DNA of 64,000 nt from Paenibacillus eucommiae (GTDB lineage: Bacteria > Bacillota > Bacilli > Paenibacillales > NBRC-103111). The DNA lies in contig NZ_JAGGLB010000032.1 in the NCBI RefSeq assembly GCF_017874215.1, positions 1 to 64,000 of the forward strand, in the 5' to 3' direction. Both the position numbers and the translations under genes were made by a program. The notes beneath the pieces are model-generated. The model was given only the letters and a program-made list of their open reading frames with translations, did not search any database and was not told the DNA's origin. How positions within the stretch are numbered: position 1 is the first letter of the stretch; each line of letters begins with the position of its first letter. This document shows, piece by piece, positions 52,633-61,901 of the stretch.

Positions 52633-53313
52633 ATGAAACATGAAATCTTATACCAGGGTGCATTTCCTCTTGTTAAGGTGCTGCTGGATTCCGGAGAAAC
52701 TGTAAAAGCTGAAGCAGGTGCTATGGTTTCAATGTCACCTAATATTGAGCTTAAAGGAACAGTAGATGGTGGATTAATGAGAGGTCTTGGGAGAATGCTT
52801 AGCGGCGAGAAATTCTTTTTTCAAGAACTTACTGCCAGCAAAGGACAAGGGGAGGTGCTTCTGGCACCATCCGCAATAGGGGATATTCAGTCTATTGAAT
52901 TAGATGGTTCCTATAAGCTATATGTGCAAAAGGATGGGTTTCTTGCTGGAACTAGCGGAATTGAAGTCAACACAAAGATGCAAAATCTGATGAAGGGATT
53001 TTTGTCGGGTGAAGGTTTCTTTATCGTTGAAATCAGCGGCAGAGGTACTGTGTTCTTGTCCTCGTACGGAGCTATTCACGCGATTAATCTCGGACCCGGA
53101 GAAGAGGTTGTCATTGACAATGGGCATTTGGTTGCTTGGCCTGATTATATGCAGTACAAAATTGAAAAAGCTGCCAAGGGCTGGTTATCGAGTGTGACGA
53201 GTGGTGAAGGTGTTGTCTGCAGATTCCGCGGAGAAGGTGTCGTGCTTATCCAAACTAGAAATCCCGCCAGCTTTGGCGGATGGATTAAGCAGTTTATTCC
53301 GGGGGGCAGATAA
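52633..53313 (+). CDS. AIM24/TIGR00266 family protein
   Basis: The 226-residue beta-rich protein matches the TIGR00266 (AIM24-like) family with AEAGAMVSMSPNIEL, GGLMRGLGRMLSGEKFFFQEL and FRGEGVVLIQTRNP. No enzyme activity is established; it may bind membranes or assemble as beta-helical layers. GGAGG precedes the ATG. Its position between the kinase and the Tad locus may be chance. Confidence 0.85.
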   Translation: MKHEILYQGAFPLVKVLLDSGETVKAEAGAMVSMSPNIELKGTVDGGLMRGLGRMLSGEKFFFQELTASKGQGEVLLAPSAIGDIQSIELDGSYKLYVQKDGFLAGTSGIEVNTKMQNLMKGFLSGEGFFIVEISGRGTVFLSSYGAIHAINLGPGEEVVIDNGHLVAWPDYMQYKIEKAAKGWLSSVTSGEGVVCRFRGEGVVLIQTRNPASFGGWIKQFIPGGR

Positions 53314-53324
53314 TTAAAAAAAGA

Positions 53325-53352
53325 TTGTAATTTAACCGTAATATGGTATAAT
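53325..53352 (+). promoter_or_regulatory. candidate promoter of the Tad locus
   Basis: TTGTAA at 53325-53330 and TATAAT at 53347-53352 are spaced by 16 bases, giving a start near 53359. The terminator at 53381-53427 lies between this start and the first gene. Confidence 0.65.
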
Positions 53353-53380
53353 TTGTTCTATATCAAATTTGTGAAGCAGA

Positions 53381-53427
53381 AGCACTGCTGATCTCAGAGA
53401 ATCTCTGGATCAGTGAGTGCTTTTTTT
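53381..53427 (+). terminator. strong terminator (possible attenuator) in the Tad leader
   Basis: AGCACT, GATC and CAGAG on the left pair with CTCTG, GATC and AGTGCT on the right, with one bulged base, followed by seven T. It could end the AIM24 transcript, but it also lies downstream of the likely Tad promoter and 20 bases before the first ORF. Confidence 0.85.
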
Positions 53428-53447
53428 GTGTTTCGAGGAGGGTGATC

Positions 53448-53543
53448 ATGGAAAGAAAACAAAAAGTTCGTTTGGCCATTATGCTTGCCATTATGGGGGT
53501 TTTTCTGGTGCTATGCGGGCTTTACCAGCTTACTTTACATTAG
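53448..53543 (+). CDS. 31-residue membrane peptide at the head of the Tad locus
   Basis: The frame reads MERKQKVRLAIMLAIMGVFL and ends in GLYQLTLH. It has a basic start and one membrane helix. GAGGAGGG lies before ATG 53448, a strong ribosome site, and the next gene starts 14 bases after its stop. It resembles no known protein; candidates are a leader peptide or a small pilus-assembly partner. Confidence 0.65.
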   Translation: MERKQKVRLAIMLAIMGVFLVLCGLYQLTLH

Positions 53544-53557
53544 AACAGGAGGCTTGT

Positions 53558-54658
53558 ATGGGAAAACTTCAACTGTTACTTCTTGACGAAGACTCGCATT
53601 ATGCGGAAAGATTTGCCGCTTTTGTACGGACATCAGAATACGGCGATAAGCTGCAAATCAAGCTGTTTACGAAATGTGAGTATGTGTACAACCAACTTGA
53701 AACAGCAGTTACTCCGAGTATTCTTCTTGTTTCAGACCATTTTAAAAATGATTTTTTGTCAGTAAAAGATAACGTTTTTGTGATTTCGCTCAGCAGTTCT
53801 CTCTCAGGGGGGCAGGGACTAGTTACAACTGATGTTCCCAGAGTGTACCGGTATCAACCTTTGCAGCAACTGCTATCTTTAATGCTTGCTTTTTACAAAG
53901 AAAGGAATGACGCATTTCAAGCTTACTCCAATAAAGGGACAAAGGTTCTTTCCTTGTATTCTGCTCTGGGCAATAGTGGAAAGACGGTATCTGCCATCCA
54001 TTTGGCGAAGGAGTTGGCGTTTCGTGGTAAGAGGGTGTTTTATCTGAGTCTGGAATCACCGAGCTCGGTATCACAGGTGTTAAGAGGGACTGATCCCCAG
54101 CATTTTTCTCAAATTTTATATTATACGAAAAGTGCGCCTGCTCTCCTTGAAGCTAAGCTGGAGCTGATAAAGAAAAATGACCCGCGGCTGGGTTTCGATT
54201 TTCTATCGCCCTGCCATCATCCACGTGAAGCACTGGAAATGAAGGCCGATCATATACAGCTTCTTATTGAAGCTTTGATAGAGCTGAACAGCTATGATTA
54301 TATTGTGCTGGATTTGGAAGCTTCTCTGCATGCTCGAATATTGAGAGCTTTAGCTTTATGTGATCATATATTTTGGATTGTTCTTGATGATTTGAACTGT
54401 CTGTACAAGACAACAGAAATAAGGAAAGCACTTGGATTGTCAAATAAAGTGCATTATATCCTGAATAAATATACAGGCAGTGCTTACAATGATTTTCAGT
54501 CAGCGGACATTATATTCAAAGGATTCCTCCCTTATATCCCAGTATGGAAAACTGTACATTCCGCAGAGCAGATTTTATCAGCTTCCATTTTTTCCGAGCA
54601 AGTGTATGGGATATTTGAATCTGCTGTGTTATCCAGTCAGGAAGGAACTATTGCTTGA
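53558..54658 (+). CDS. TadZ/CpaE-like ATPase for pilus localisation
   Basis: The 367-residue protein opens with a receiver-like domain (LQLLLLDEDSHYAERFA), then a MinD/ParA-type NTPase with the P-loop SALGNSGKT (K142) and a central YDYIVLDLEASLH strand. TadZ/CpaE proteins place the Tad machine in the cell. The first lysine of the classical KGGxGKT is missing (YSALGNSGKT), as is frequent in CpaE. ATG 53558 follows AGGAGG closely; an upstream in-frame GTG at 53417 lies in the terminator. Its TGA overlaps the next ATG. Confidence 0.85.
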   Translation: MGKLQLLLLDEDSHYAERFAAFVRTSEYGDKLQIKLFTKCEYVYNQLETAVTPSILLVSDHFKNDFLSVKDNVFVISLSSSLSGGQGLVTTDVPRVYRYQPLQQLLSLMLAFYKERNDAFQAYSNKGTKVLSLYSALGNSGKTVSAIHLAKELAFRGKRVFYLSLESPSSVSQVLRGTDPQHFSQILYYTKSAPALLEAKLELIKKNDPRLGFDFLSPCHHPREALEMKADHIQLLIEALIELNSYDYIVLDLEASLHARILRALALCDHIFWIVLDDLNCLYKTTEIRKALGLSNKVHYILNKYTGSAYNDFQSADIIFKGFLPYIPVWKTVHSAEQILSASIFSEQVYGIFESAVLSSQEGTIA

Positions 54659-55920
54659 TGAGTCAAGATCTCATGCTTAAATTGAAAGAGAAAATAAAAG
54701 AGCAGGTCGATTTATCGAGCTTCACATCCGATACCCAATTAAAGGAACTAATTGAAGAGGTCGTGTTCAATTGCTCAAGTGAGCAAGATTGGACTTCTGC
54801 TGATATGTTAGTGTGGGTGCAACGTCTCTTTCACTCATTTCGAGGATTGGATGTTTTGCAGCCGCTTATGGACGATCCGACTGTTACTGAAGTTATGGTA
54901 AATGGACCTGATCATATTTTTGTAGAACGGCAGGGTGGAGTTTACAGGCATCAGGCCTGCTTCGAAAGTGAAGAGAAGCTGGAGGATATTATCCAGACAA
55001 TCGTTGCGAAGGTTAATCGGATCGTTAACCAAGGTACGCCTATTGTTGATGCTAGACTACCAGATGGCTCAAGAGTCCATATTGTACTGCCTCCAGTATC
55101 GCTCAATGGTCCGACGGTCACCATTCGTAAGTTTCCAGAACGACCGATGTCTATGCAGGATTTGATTGGAATGGGGAGTTTGACATCAGAGACAGCTGAG
55201 TTATTACAAAGCTTAGTTTCATGTGGCTACAATTTGTTTATAGGAGGAGGAACTGGCTCAGGGAAAACGACATTTCTGAATGCCTTAGCGGCTTCGATTC
55301 CTGCTGATGAGCGCATCATTACAATTGAAGACTCAGCAGAATTGCAAATCTGCAATGTGCCAAATCTGGTGCGAATGGAAACCCGGAATGCGAACACGGA
55401 AGGAAAAGGCGAAATCACGATTCGTGACTTAATACGAGCCTCACTGCGAATGAGACCCAATCGGATTATAGTCGGTGAAGTGCGCGGCGCGGAAGCTTTA
55501 GATATGCTGCAAGCAATGAATACTGGCCACGATGGATCTTTATCTACGGGTCACGCTAACTCTTCGGCCGATATGTTGAATCGACTGGAGACTATGGTTT
55601 TGAGCGGAGCTTCTCTTCCTATCGAGGTTATCCGCAAGCAGATTAGCTCTGCTATTGATATTATTGTTCATCTGAGCCGTATACGTGATCGGACTCGTAA
55701 GGTAACAGAAATTCATGAAGTGATGGAAGTGAGTGGAGGTAAAATTATATTGAATCCATTGTTTATTTTTAAAGAGACGGGAGAGACAGAGGAGCGCAAA
55801 GTTATCGGACAATTGGCATATACCGGAAATCATTTGCACAATGCATACAAGCTGCAAATGGCTGGTAAAGAGCTTCCAGATTGGTTTAATCGGGGAGGAG
55901 AGGAGAAGCTGTGTACTTAA
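54658..55920 (+). CDS. Tad pilus assembly ATPase TadA/CpaF
   Basis: This secretion ATPase powers pilus extension, and in some systems also retraction. The 420-residue protein has an N-terminal helical domain, then the GSP E domain with Walker A GGGTGSGKTTF (K203), an ITIEDSAELQI Asp-box, RMRPNRIIVGEVRG and the His-box STGHANSS. The ATG overlaps the previous stop (TGATG) and the end overlaps the GTG of the next gene, so the group is tightly coupled. Confidence 0.95.
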   Translation: MSQDLMLKLKEKIKEQVDLSSFTSDTQLKELIEEVVFNCSSEQDWTSADMLVWVQRLFHSFRGLDVLQPLMDDPTVTEVMVNGPDHIFVERQGGVYRHQACFESEEKLEDIIQTIVAKVNRIVNQGTPIVDARLPDGSRVHIVLPPVSLNGPTVTIRKFPERPMSMQDLIGMGSLTSETAELLQSLVSCGYNLFIGGGTGSGKTTFLNALAASIPADERIITIEDSAELQICNVPNLVRMETRNANTEGKGEITIRDLIRASLRMRPNRIIVGEVRGAEALDMLQAMNTGHDGSLSTGHANSSADMLNRLETMVLSGASLPIEVIRKQISSAIDIIVHLSRIRDRTRKVTEIHEVMEVSGGKIILNPLFIFKETGETEERKVIGQLAYTGNHLHNAYKLQMAGKELPDWFNRGGEEKLCT

Positions 55921-56798
55921 TGCTAGCTGCGTTGCTAACTGGGGCTGTTAGCTGGGTTATTCTACTTTGGAATGATCGGAGAAAGAGGCTGGTTAAGGAA
56001 GGTTCGACCTCTATGAGGTCTGTAAAGCTTCCTGCAGAAGAAAGCAGTTCAACTTCTTTGATTGATTATGAGTTCTATGAACTTTCGATTAAGGAAAAGT
56101 GGATATCCGTTTTCATGATTGCAATGCCCGCATTTATGATTGGTTATGTATTTTACAAAAATGTAGCACTAGCACTACTTTTTTCGGCAGTTGGTCTTAT
56201 GTATCCAAAAGTTCGTAAAAAACAGTTGATCCAGAGCCGAAAAGGCAAACTAAATGTTCAATTCAAGCAGGCATTAAGCTGCCTTTCCTCTTCCTTATCT
56301 GCAGGGAAATCGATTGAAACAGCGTTTCGTGAAGCCTTGGAGGATCTTCGTATACTTTACCCCGGCCCCACATGCTTAATCGTGAATGAGTTCGGGATCA
56401 TATGTAGAAGACTTGAAAATGGGGAACCAATTGAAGCTGCAGTACTGGACTTTGCAAAAAGATCCAACATTGAAGACGCCACCAGCTTTGCTGATGTATT
56501 CGTCACATGCAAACGGACAGGAGGGAACTTAGTAGAAGTTATGAAGCATACGTCGGAAATGATTGGAGAGAAGCTAGAAATTAAACAGGATATCTCTGTT
56601 ATGATCGCGCAAAAAAAGTTTGAATCAAGGGTTCTCTTATTCGCTCCAATTCTGATTGTAGCAGTACTAAGCTTCAGTTCGCCTGAATATATGGAGCCTT
56701 TATACAAGGGGATTGGATTTGTAATTATGACTTTTTGTCTCATTGTATTAGGGGCTTGCTTTTGGCTAACTCAAAAAATTATGAATATTAAAGTATGA
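55911..56798 (+). CDS. Tad membrane platform protein TadB
   Basis: The 295-residue protein has membrane helices near its start, around residues 60-95 and at the end, with a central T2SSF domain (FKQALSCLSSSLSAGKSIETAFREAL, and RTGGNLVEVMKHTSEMI). With TadC it forms the inner-membrane platform. GTG 55911 has GAGGAG upstream and overlaps the TadA stop by ten bases. Confidence 0.88.
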   Translation: MYLMLAALLTGAVSWVILLWNDRRKRLVKEGSTSMRSVKLPAEESSSTSLIDYEFYELSIKEKWISVFMIAMPAFMIGYVFYKNVALALLFSAVGLMYPKVRKKQLIQSRKGKLNVQFKQALSCLSSSLSAGKSIETAFREALEDLRILYPGPTCLIVNEFGIICRRLENGEPIEAAVLDFAKRSNIEDATSFADVFVTCKRTGGNLVEVMKHTSEMIGEKLEIKQDISVMIAQKKFESRVLLFAPILIVAVLSFSSPEYMEPLYKGIGFVIMTFCLIVLGACFWLTQKIMNIKV

Positions 56799-57670
56799 AA
56801 ATGTTCACATGGATAGTGCTGTGTATAGAAATAATACCGCTTCTTATGTACTTATGGATAGGGAAAAAGAGATACAAGCATTTTATGGCAGAAAATGTGT
56901 ATCCATTTAAGCTTACTTTCCTGCATCCCGCTGGATTACTGCTGCTGGATCAAACAAATCTGATGGAAAAATTGCCTGATTTTACACTACGTGTCCACCA
57001 CAAGCTGATTGTATTATATGGAAGAACCAACATGTTGAATCGCTGCAAATTGTTTGTTGCCGAACAAATAACTGCAGGCTACCTTTGCTTGTTATTATTT
57101 AGCCTTTTTGGGGTTTTGGCCGATGGTGATGTAACGTTTATCGGTCTAGGTCTGCTTGGAGCTCTGGCTACACCCTTTCTGTTAATTAAAGAGCTTGAAG
57201 CTCAAATTCGCAGAAAGCAGCGGTTAATGATTATGGAGCTTCCTGAGGTATTAAATACGATTATTTTACTTGTTAATGCTGGTGAAACTGTCAATAGATC
57301 ATGGATTCGTTGTATGGACGCCAAGCGGGGTGAGGAGCTTTCACCTCTATTCAAGGAACTGGATATCGCGGTGCATGAACTGGAAATGAACATTTCATTT
57401 GCCAAGGTGATGGAGGATTTCAATAAGCGCTGTGCGCTGCATGAGGTTTCTCTTTTCACATCCTCGCTCATGCTAAATTACAAGAGAGGCGGCAAGGATT
57501 TCGTACTTGCTTTGCAAAACTTATCCCAAGAACTTTGGCAGCGGCGCAAATCGGTTTCCAGAACGTTGGGGGAAGAGGCATCCTCCAAGCTGGTTTTTCC
57601 GATGGTACTTATATTTGCAGTGGTCATGATCATTGTGGGTGCACCCGCTTTATTAATGATGAATCAATAA
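56795..57670 (+). CDS. Tad membrane platform protein TadC
   Basis: The 291-residue protein has a terminal membrane helix, two central helices (about 95-135), a T2SSF domain (LPEVLNTIILLVNAGETVNRSW) and a C-terminal helix. It pairs with TadB. The ATG overlaps the TadB stop by four bases. Confidence 0.88.
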   Translation: MKMFTWIVLCIEIIPLLMYLWIGKKRYKHFMAENVYPFKLTFLHPAGLLLLDQTNLMEKLPDFTLRVHHKLIVLYGRTNMLNRCKLFVAEQITAGYLCLLLFSLFGVLADGDVTFIGLGLLGALATPFLLIKELEAQIRRKQRLMIMELPEVLNTIILLVNAGETVNRSWIRCMDAKRGEELSPLFKELDIAVHELEMNISFAKVMEDFNKRCALHEVSLFTSSLMLNYKRGGKDFVLALQNLSQELWQRRKSVSRTLGEEASSKLVFPMVLIFAVVMIIVGAPALLMMNQ

Positions 57671-57691
57671 GCATATGAGGGAGCGATAAGG

Positions 57692-57916
57692 ATGAACAAA
57701 TTGAAATCATGGTTACAAACGTTTTGGCGCGAGGAAGATGGACTTGGAACTTTAGAAATTTTACTTATTGTTGCTGTGCTTGTAGCAATTGCAATCATTT
57801 TTCGAAAGTGGATCGTCCATTGGTTTAACCAGCTCATAGGAAATGCCAATACAGATTTGAAAGACAGTTCAGTGATTCCCTGCAATCCTGCAAGTGGAGC
57901 AAATTGTGCGCAATAA
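57692..57916 (+). CDS. Flp-type major pilin candidate (Flp1-like)
   Basis: The 74-residue protein has the prepilin signature DG^LGTLEILLIVAVLVAI: a Gly before the cleavage point and Glu at +5 starting a hydrophobic helix. It matches the short Flp1-like family of Gram-positive Tad loci and is the likely main pilus subunit, processed by the peptidase at 61902. GAGGGAG lies upstream of the ATG. A C-terminal Cys pair (IPCNPASGANC) could form a disulfide. Confidence 0.9.
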   Translation: MNKLKSWLQTFWREEDGLGTLEILLIVAVLVAIAIIFRKWIVHWFNQLIGNANTDLKDSSVIPCNPASGANCAQ

Positions 57917-58910
57917 GCTGCTTTTACAAATATTCAAAAAGGAAGAGGGGAACTTCACTATGGAGGCCTCTCTTGTGTTTCCCCTTATCCTCCTATTAAC
58001 GATTGTATTATTGTTTCTTGGGTTGTACATGTATCAATATGTGTACGTTCAGCAAACAGCTCGAGTAGCCGCCGAAAGAACAGCGTACAATTGGGATAAC
58101 AGCCATAAAAACCTGTATACAGGAAATTACTATTTGAATGAGCATGACGGCTTATATTGGAGACTTTCCAGCGATAGTATTTCGGATGTGTTCGGCTTCA
58201 TTGTAACCAATGCACCTACCTCAGTTTCTTTACCACAAACAGTAGGACAGCGGATGAATACGACTGAACGAAAGCTTGCTCAAGCATCTGTAACGCTCCC
58301 TGCAGGAATTTCAGGCATTGCAACCTACACAAACCATTTGGTAGATCGCAAAGTGACTTTTAAGCTGCAATCATTTTTCAAAGCGCCATTTAGGTACTTT
58401 AAGGTATTTGGCTCTGAAATGGTGCATGGGCAAGCGTCCTCACGTGTAGTAGAACCTGTAGAGATGATCCGATTAACAGACATGACACGCACCTATATAA
58501 AGACGATAAAAGAGAGGATCTCACCAAAGGCAGCGAAAGCACTATTAGTTGAACCACAAAATTCCTCCGGGGCAAAAGTTGCAATCACCTCTGAAAAAGA
58601 AGCGGCAGCCTATTTGCGATCATTGGTAAACGGTACTTTAATTAATATGCAAACTCCAACAGGAAAAAATAGAACGATTGATGCGTTGGATGCAAATGGT
58701 GTAGCACATATTGCGTTTTATACGTTTACGGAAAATCAGTTAAGAACTGTACAACTGCCTAAAGATATTGAACTATTAAAGCAAGGGACGCAATTAAAGG
58801 GAGTTGTGTGGCATTTTTTCAAAAAAAATGCTTCAGGTATTCAGGGGCCTTCTGAAAAACTGCGAAAGGAGCTGGAGGATCAAGGAATTGTAGTTGTAAT
58901 TCATAATTAA
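57906..58910 (+). CDS. TadE-like minor pilin / pseudopilin
   Basis: The 334-residue product carries EG^NFTMEASLVFPLILLL, a prepilin-type start with Glu at +5, then a long extracellular domain. TadE-type proteins join the pilus as minor subunits. GTG 57906 lies inside the end of the Flp gene, with GGAG at six to seven bases; GTG 57894 is a poorer choice. The overlap with the pilin gene indicates coupling. Confidence 0.8.
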   Translation: MRNKLLLQIFKKEEGNFTMEASLVFPLILLLTIVLLFLGLYMYQYVYVQQTARVAAERTAYNWDNSHKNLYTGNYYLNEHDGLYWRLSSDSISDVFGFIVTNAPTSVSLPQTVGQRMNTTERKLAQASVTLPAGISGIATYTNHLVDRKVTFKLQSFFKAPFRYFKVFGSEMVHGQASSRVVEPVEMIRLTDMTRTYIKTIKERISPKAAKALLVEPQNSSGAKVAITSEKEAAAYLRSLVNGTLINMQTPTGKNRTIDALDANGVAHIAFYTFTENQLRTVQLPKDIELLKQGTQLKGVVWHFFKKNASGIQGPSEKLRKELEDQGIVVVIHN

Positions 58911-58922
58911 AGGGGGAAGCTA

Positions 58923-61178
58923 TTGAAATATTTGTGGAATTCGGAGGATGGTGCTGTATCGATTTATTTGATTTTGATAATTGTTCCGATTTTTTTCTTC
59001 CAAGCGGTACTGATTGATTTTGCCAGAATAAAGCTTGCTGAGAAGGAAACAGAGTCAGCCGTGAGAGCGGCGGTGAGGTCCTCATTATCTGCTTTTGATC
59101 AGAAATTGCAAGCGACGGGCCTGTACGGACTTGGTATTTCTGGAGAAGAAGGGTTAAACATTTTTCGTGAGGTATTCCGCCAAAATTTATCGGGCAGTCT
59201 GATTTCAGACCGGTTTCAATTTGTGGATACGTCTCCTGTTGAGGATCACTCACGGTTAACTCCTATTTACACGTTAGCGAGTCATGAAGTGCTTCAACGG
59301 CAAATTTTAGAAGATATGAAGCTAAAGGCGCCTATAGAGTTTGCTTTGGAAATTACCGATAAGTTCAAAAAAAGCGGTGCTTCTGCTCCATTCAAAATAG
59401 GAGCCCAGTATGCCAAGGAAGCCGAAGCATTGGAAAAGCTGCTAGAGAAAAGAGAGGAAGCGTTGAATCAAGCTTGGGATCGAGCGAAAGCTTTACAAAA
59501 GAAAACGAACGACGCCCATTCTTACTACGGAAAGAAAATTGAGGAGTTAGCATCAATGGCTGAACAAATAGGCGTTCATTCTGTGGAGGATATACAAAGT
59601 TCTTTGCAAAATATTAAAAATCAGATCCAATCGATCCAGACGTCTATTCAAGCTCTTGATGGTACTTTAGCTTCATTACTGGCCGCTGTTGAAAAAGATG
59701 TAGAAAGCATTGCATCGATTAAAGCGTCTCAACAGTCGCTGCGGGAAGAATCTCAGGTACTCTTATCTAAGCAAAGTGAGCTTGAGAAGGTGCTTGCCAT
59801 ACTTTTGAAATATGCTGACTTGTTAATGGCTGTAAAATTACGGGCTGAAGCAGATAGCAGCATGATTGCTGCTTACAAGAGCGATATCGAGCCTTTGCTG
59901 CTTGTTGCCAAACAAATGAACAATGAAATAAGGATCGAGCTGCAGCGAATTGTAGGCGGGGAGCAAGGAAATGAGGAAATCTTTGCCTCCTTCAAAGGTA
60001 TTCATGTATGGGAAGACAGTTTTTTTGACCAGTATTCAGCTTCTATTGGCGCTATTATAGCTTTATTCAATGGATTTCATGGAGCGGTTTCGACGATCAA
60101 CTTATATACAATGGCCAATATATCGCGAGTGAACTCAGCAAATAATGCTTATTTTAATTCGGCTAATGATTTTTTTACTAAACAAGGCCAAAAAGAAACC
60201 GACCGGGTGGCAAAAAGCAATCAGTCAGAAGCCGGAAAAAGAGAACAGAAAAATAAAATTCAAACTATCCTAGATGAAGCCCGAAAAGCTATAAACAGCT
60301 GCAGCGCTAATTCGGAAACCTATTATCAAAAGCTGCAAAATTCACAGAAATCAGGAGAAAAGGGACTCTATCAAAAATACAGAGATATAAATAGCCAAAG
60401 CGCCGAAATAGGAAGCGGTGTTACGTATGATCTGGAGAAAGCGGAGAAAGTAAGCATAAAAGCAATGGATATTCTTGGTGCCTTTAGTGGAATCGCAGAG
60501 GGTATTAGAAATGAGCTTTTTGTCAATGAATTCGCTTTAACAAAGTTTAATTACCGGACTTATGGTTTGGAAAAAGATATCCAAGGCCAGCCGAAAACAG
60601 CAAACGAGCTTTCAGATCCCAAGACACATATGCTCAGCAATCAGGAGGTTGAATACATACTTTATGGTTTTTCATCCTGCTTAGCAAATATCAGCTCTGC
60701 GTATGCGGAGATGTTTTCCTTTAGGCTAGCCATCAGAACTTTGGAGGCATTAATGGATACAAAAAAAGGAGTTTTAAATGTCGGTTCTCCTTTACTTGTT
60801 TTGTTAACGGCAGCTGCAGAGGGAGCGGTAAAAGCTTTATATGATATGAATGAGTTAATCAAAGGAAATCAAGTGCAATTGACTGCGAAGCTAGCTTCAC
60901 CTGCTATATCGCTTACTTACAAAGATTATTTGCGTATATTCTTATTGTTGCACAGTAATGATACGAAACAAATGGCAAGAATGCAGGCGTTGATTGAGTT
61001 AAATACACATGTAAACTTGCTTGATGCAAGTACTTATGTTCAGGGATATGCGACAAGTGATATTCGTTTGTGGTTTATACCAGGAATTATGAAGCTATTG
61101 AATGGAACTGAACTGCTTGGATGTAAAGTCAAGGGGAAACGTTGTGAAATTACAAGAACGACAGCCATATCTTATTAA
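58923..61178 (+). CDS. large Tad-locus membrane protein with coiled coils (DUF5702-like)
   Basis: The 751-residue protein starts with an N-terminal helix in EDG^AVSIYLILIIVPIFFFQ, a prepilin-like position with Tyr instead of Glu at +5. The bulk is helical, with heptad-rich segments near residues 165-300 and 400-500. Such DUF5702 proteins are found in Firmicutes Tad loci; their role is unknown. TTG 58923 follows AAAGGGGGAAG. A cysteine pair near the C-terminus (LLGCKVKGKRC) may bridge. Confidence 0.75.
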   Translation: MKYLWNSEDGAVSIYLILIIVPIFFFQAVLIDFARIKLAEKETESAVRAAVRSSLSAFDQKLQATGLYGLGISGEEGLNIFREVFRQNLSGSLISDRFQFVDTSPVEDHSRLTPIYTLASHEVLQRQILEDMKLKAPIEFALEITDKFKKSGASAPFKIGAQYAKEAEALEKLLEKREEALNQAWDRAKALQKKTNDAHSYYGKKIEELASMAEQIGVHSVEDIQSSLQNIKNQIQSIQTSIQALDGTLASLLAAVEKDVESIASIKASQQSLREESQVLLSKQSELEKVLAILLKYADLLMAVKLRAEADSSMIAAYKSDIEPLLLVAKQMNNEIRIELQRIVGGEQGNEEIFASFKGIHVWEDSFFDQYSASIGAIIALFNGFHGAVSTINLYTMANISRVNSANNAYFNSANDFFTKQGQKETDRVAKSNQSEAGKREQKNKIQTILDEARKAINSCSANSETYYQKLQNSQKSGEKGLYQKYRDINSQSAEIGSGVTYDLEKAEKVSIKAMDILGAFSGIAEGIRNELFVNEFALTKFNYRTYGLEKDIQGQPKTANELSDPKTHMLSNQEVEYILYGFSSCLANISSAYAEMFSFRLAIRTLEALMDTKKGVLNVGSPLLVLLTAAAEGAVKALYDMNELIKGNQVQLTAKLASPAISLTYKDYLRIFLLLHSNDTKQMARMQALIELNTHVNLLDASTYVQGYATSDIRLWFIPGIMKLLNGTELLGCKVKGKRCEITRTTAISY

Positions 61179-61200
61179 AGATTTCGAGGTGAACCCCATA

Positions 61201-61866
61201 ATGCCGCTGCAGCTGATGAAACGAGAAGAAGGCGGTATAGCTCTGGAGGCAGCATTGCTGTTACCACTCTTTTTAGCATTTGTCGTTTCGCTTATTATGT
61301 TTATTCAAATTTCAATGGCTGAAATGGCCTTGCAATCAGCGGTATCTGAAACGACCAAGTCGATTTCAACGCAGATCTATCCTGTCAAACTGCTAGTTCA
61401 GGAAGCCAAATCGAAATATGATCAAAGTGATATAGCGAAAACCATTCAGTCCGTATTGAACCATATTCAAACAGCTCGCAGCAAAGTTATAGGTGCAGAG
61501 GAATTTGTGGATGATTATGCCTTTTTTATCCCTGATGCGTTCAAAGAGATGCTTACTTTCGAAAAGAAAAAGCGTGAGCTGTTTGAAGCAGCGGCCCAAT
61601 CTGAATATGAGGGTCTGATCGAAAGGGAGATCATGCCGCAAGTTTATGCCGCTTTTACTACTATCGTTTACGCCTATTCGGACAGCCCATTTATTCACCG
61701 TGATAAACTGAAAGTAACTTCAGTGATACTGCCGAATTTGCTTGCGAATGGATCCTCATATTTCGGTGTGGAAGCTCAGCTAGAATTCAAGCTTATAGCA
61801 CCATTTTTTAGCCGGACTCTGATCTTGAAAAAGAAAGCATATGAGCGTACTTGGCTTGGGGCATGA
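61201..61866 (+). CDS. TadE-like prepilin-type protein
   Basis: The 221-residue protein has EEG^GIALEAALLLPLFLAF near its start, again with Glu at +5, followed by an extracellular domain ending in LILKKKAYERTWLGA. ATG 61201 has GAGGTGA eight bases upstream; a longer in-frame option from GTG 61144 overlaps the preceding gene. It is probably a second minor subunit. Confidence 0.78.
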   Translation: MPLQLMKREEGGIALEAALLLPLFLAFVVSLIMFIQISMAEMALQSAVSETTKSISTQIYPVKLLVQEAKSKYDQSDIAKTIQSVLNHIQTARSKVIGAEEFVDDYAFFIPDAFKEMLTFEKKKRELFEAAAQSEYEGLIEREIMPQVYAAFTTIVYAYSDSPFIHRDKLKVTSVILPNLLANGSSYFGVEAQLEFKLIAPFFSRTLILKKKAYERTWLGA

Positions 61867-61901
61867 ATAAAAGATTTCAGGCATGAAGGAGGACTTTGTA
61901 A

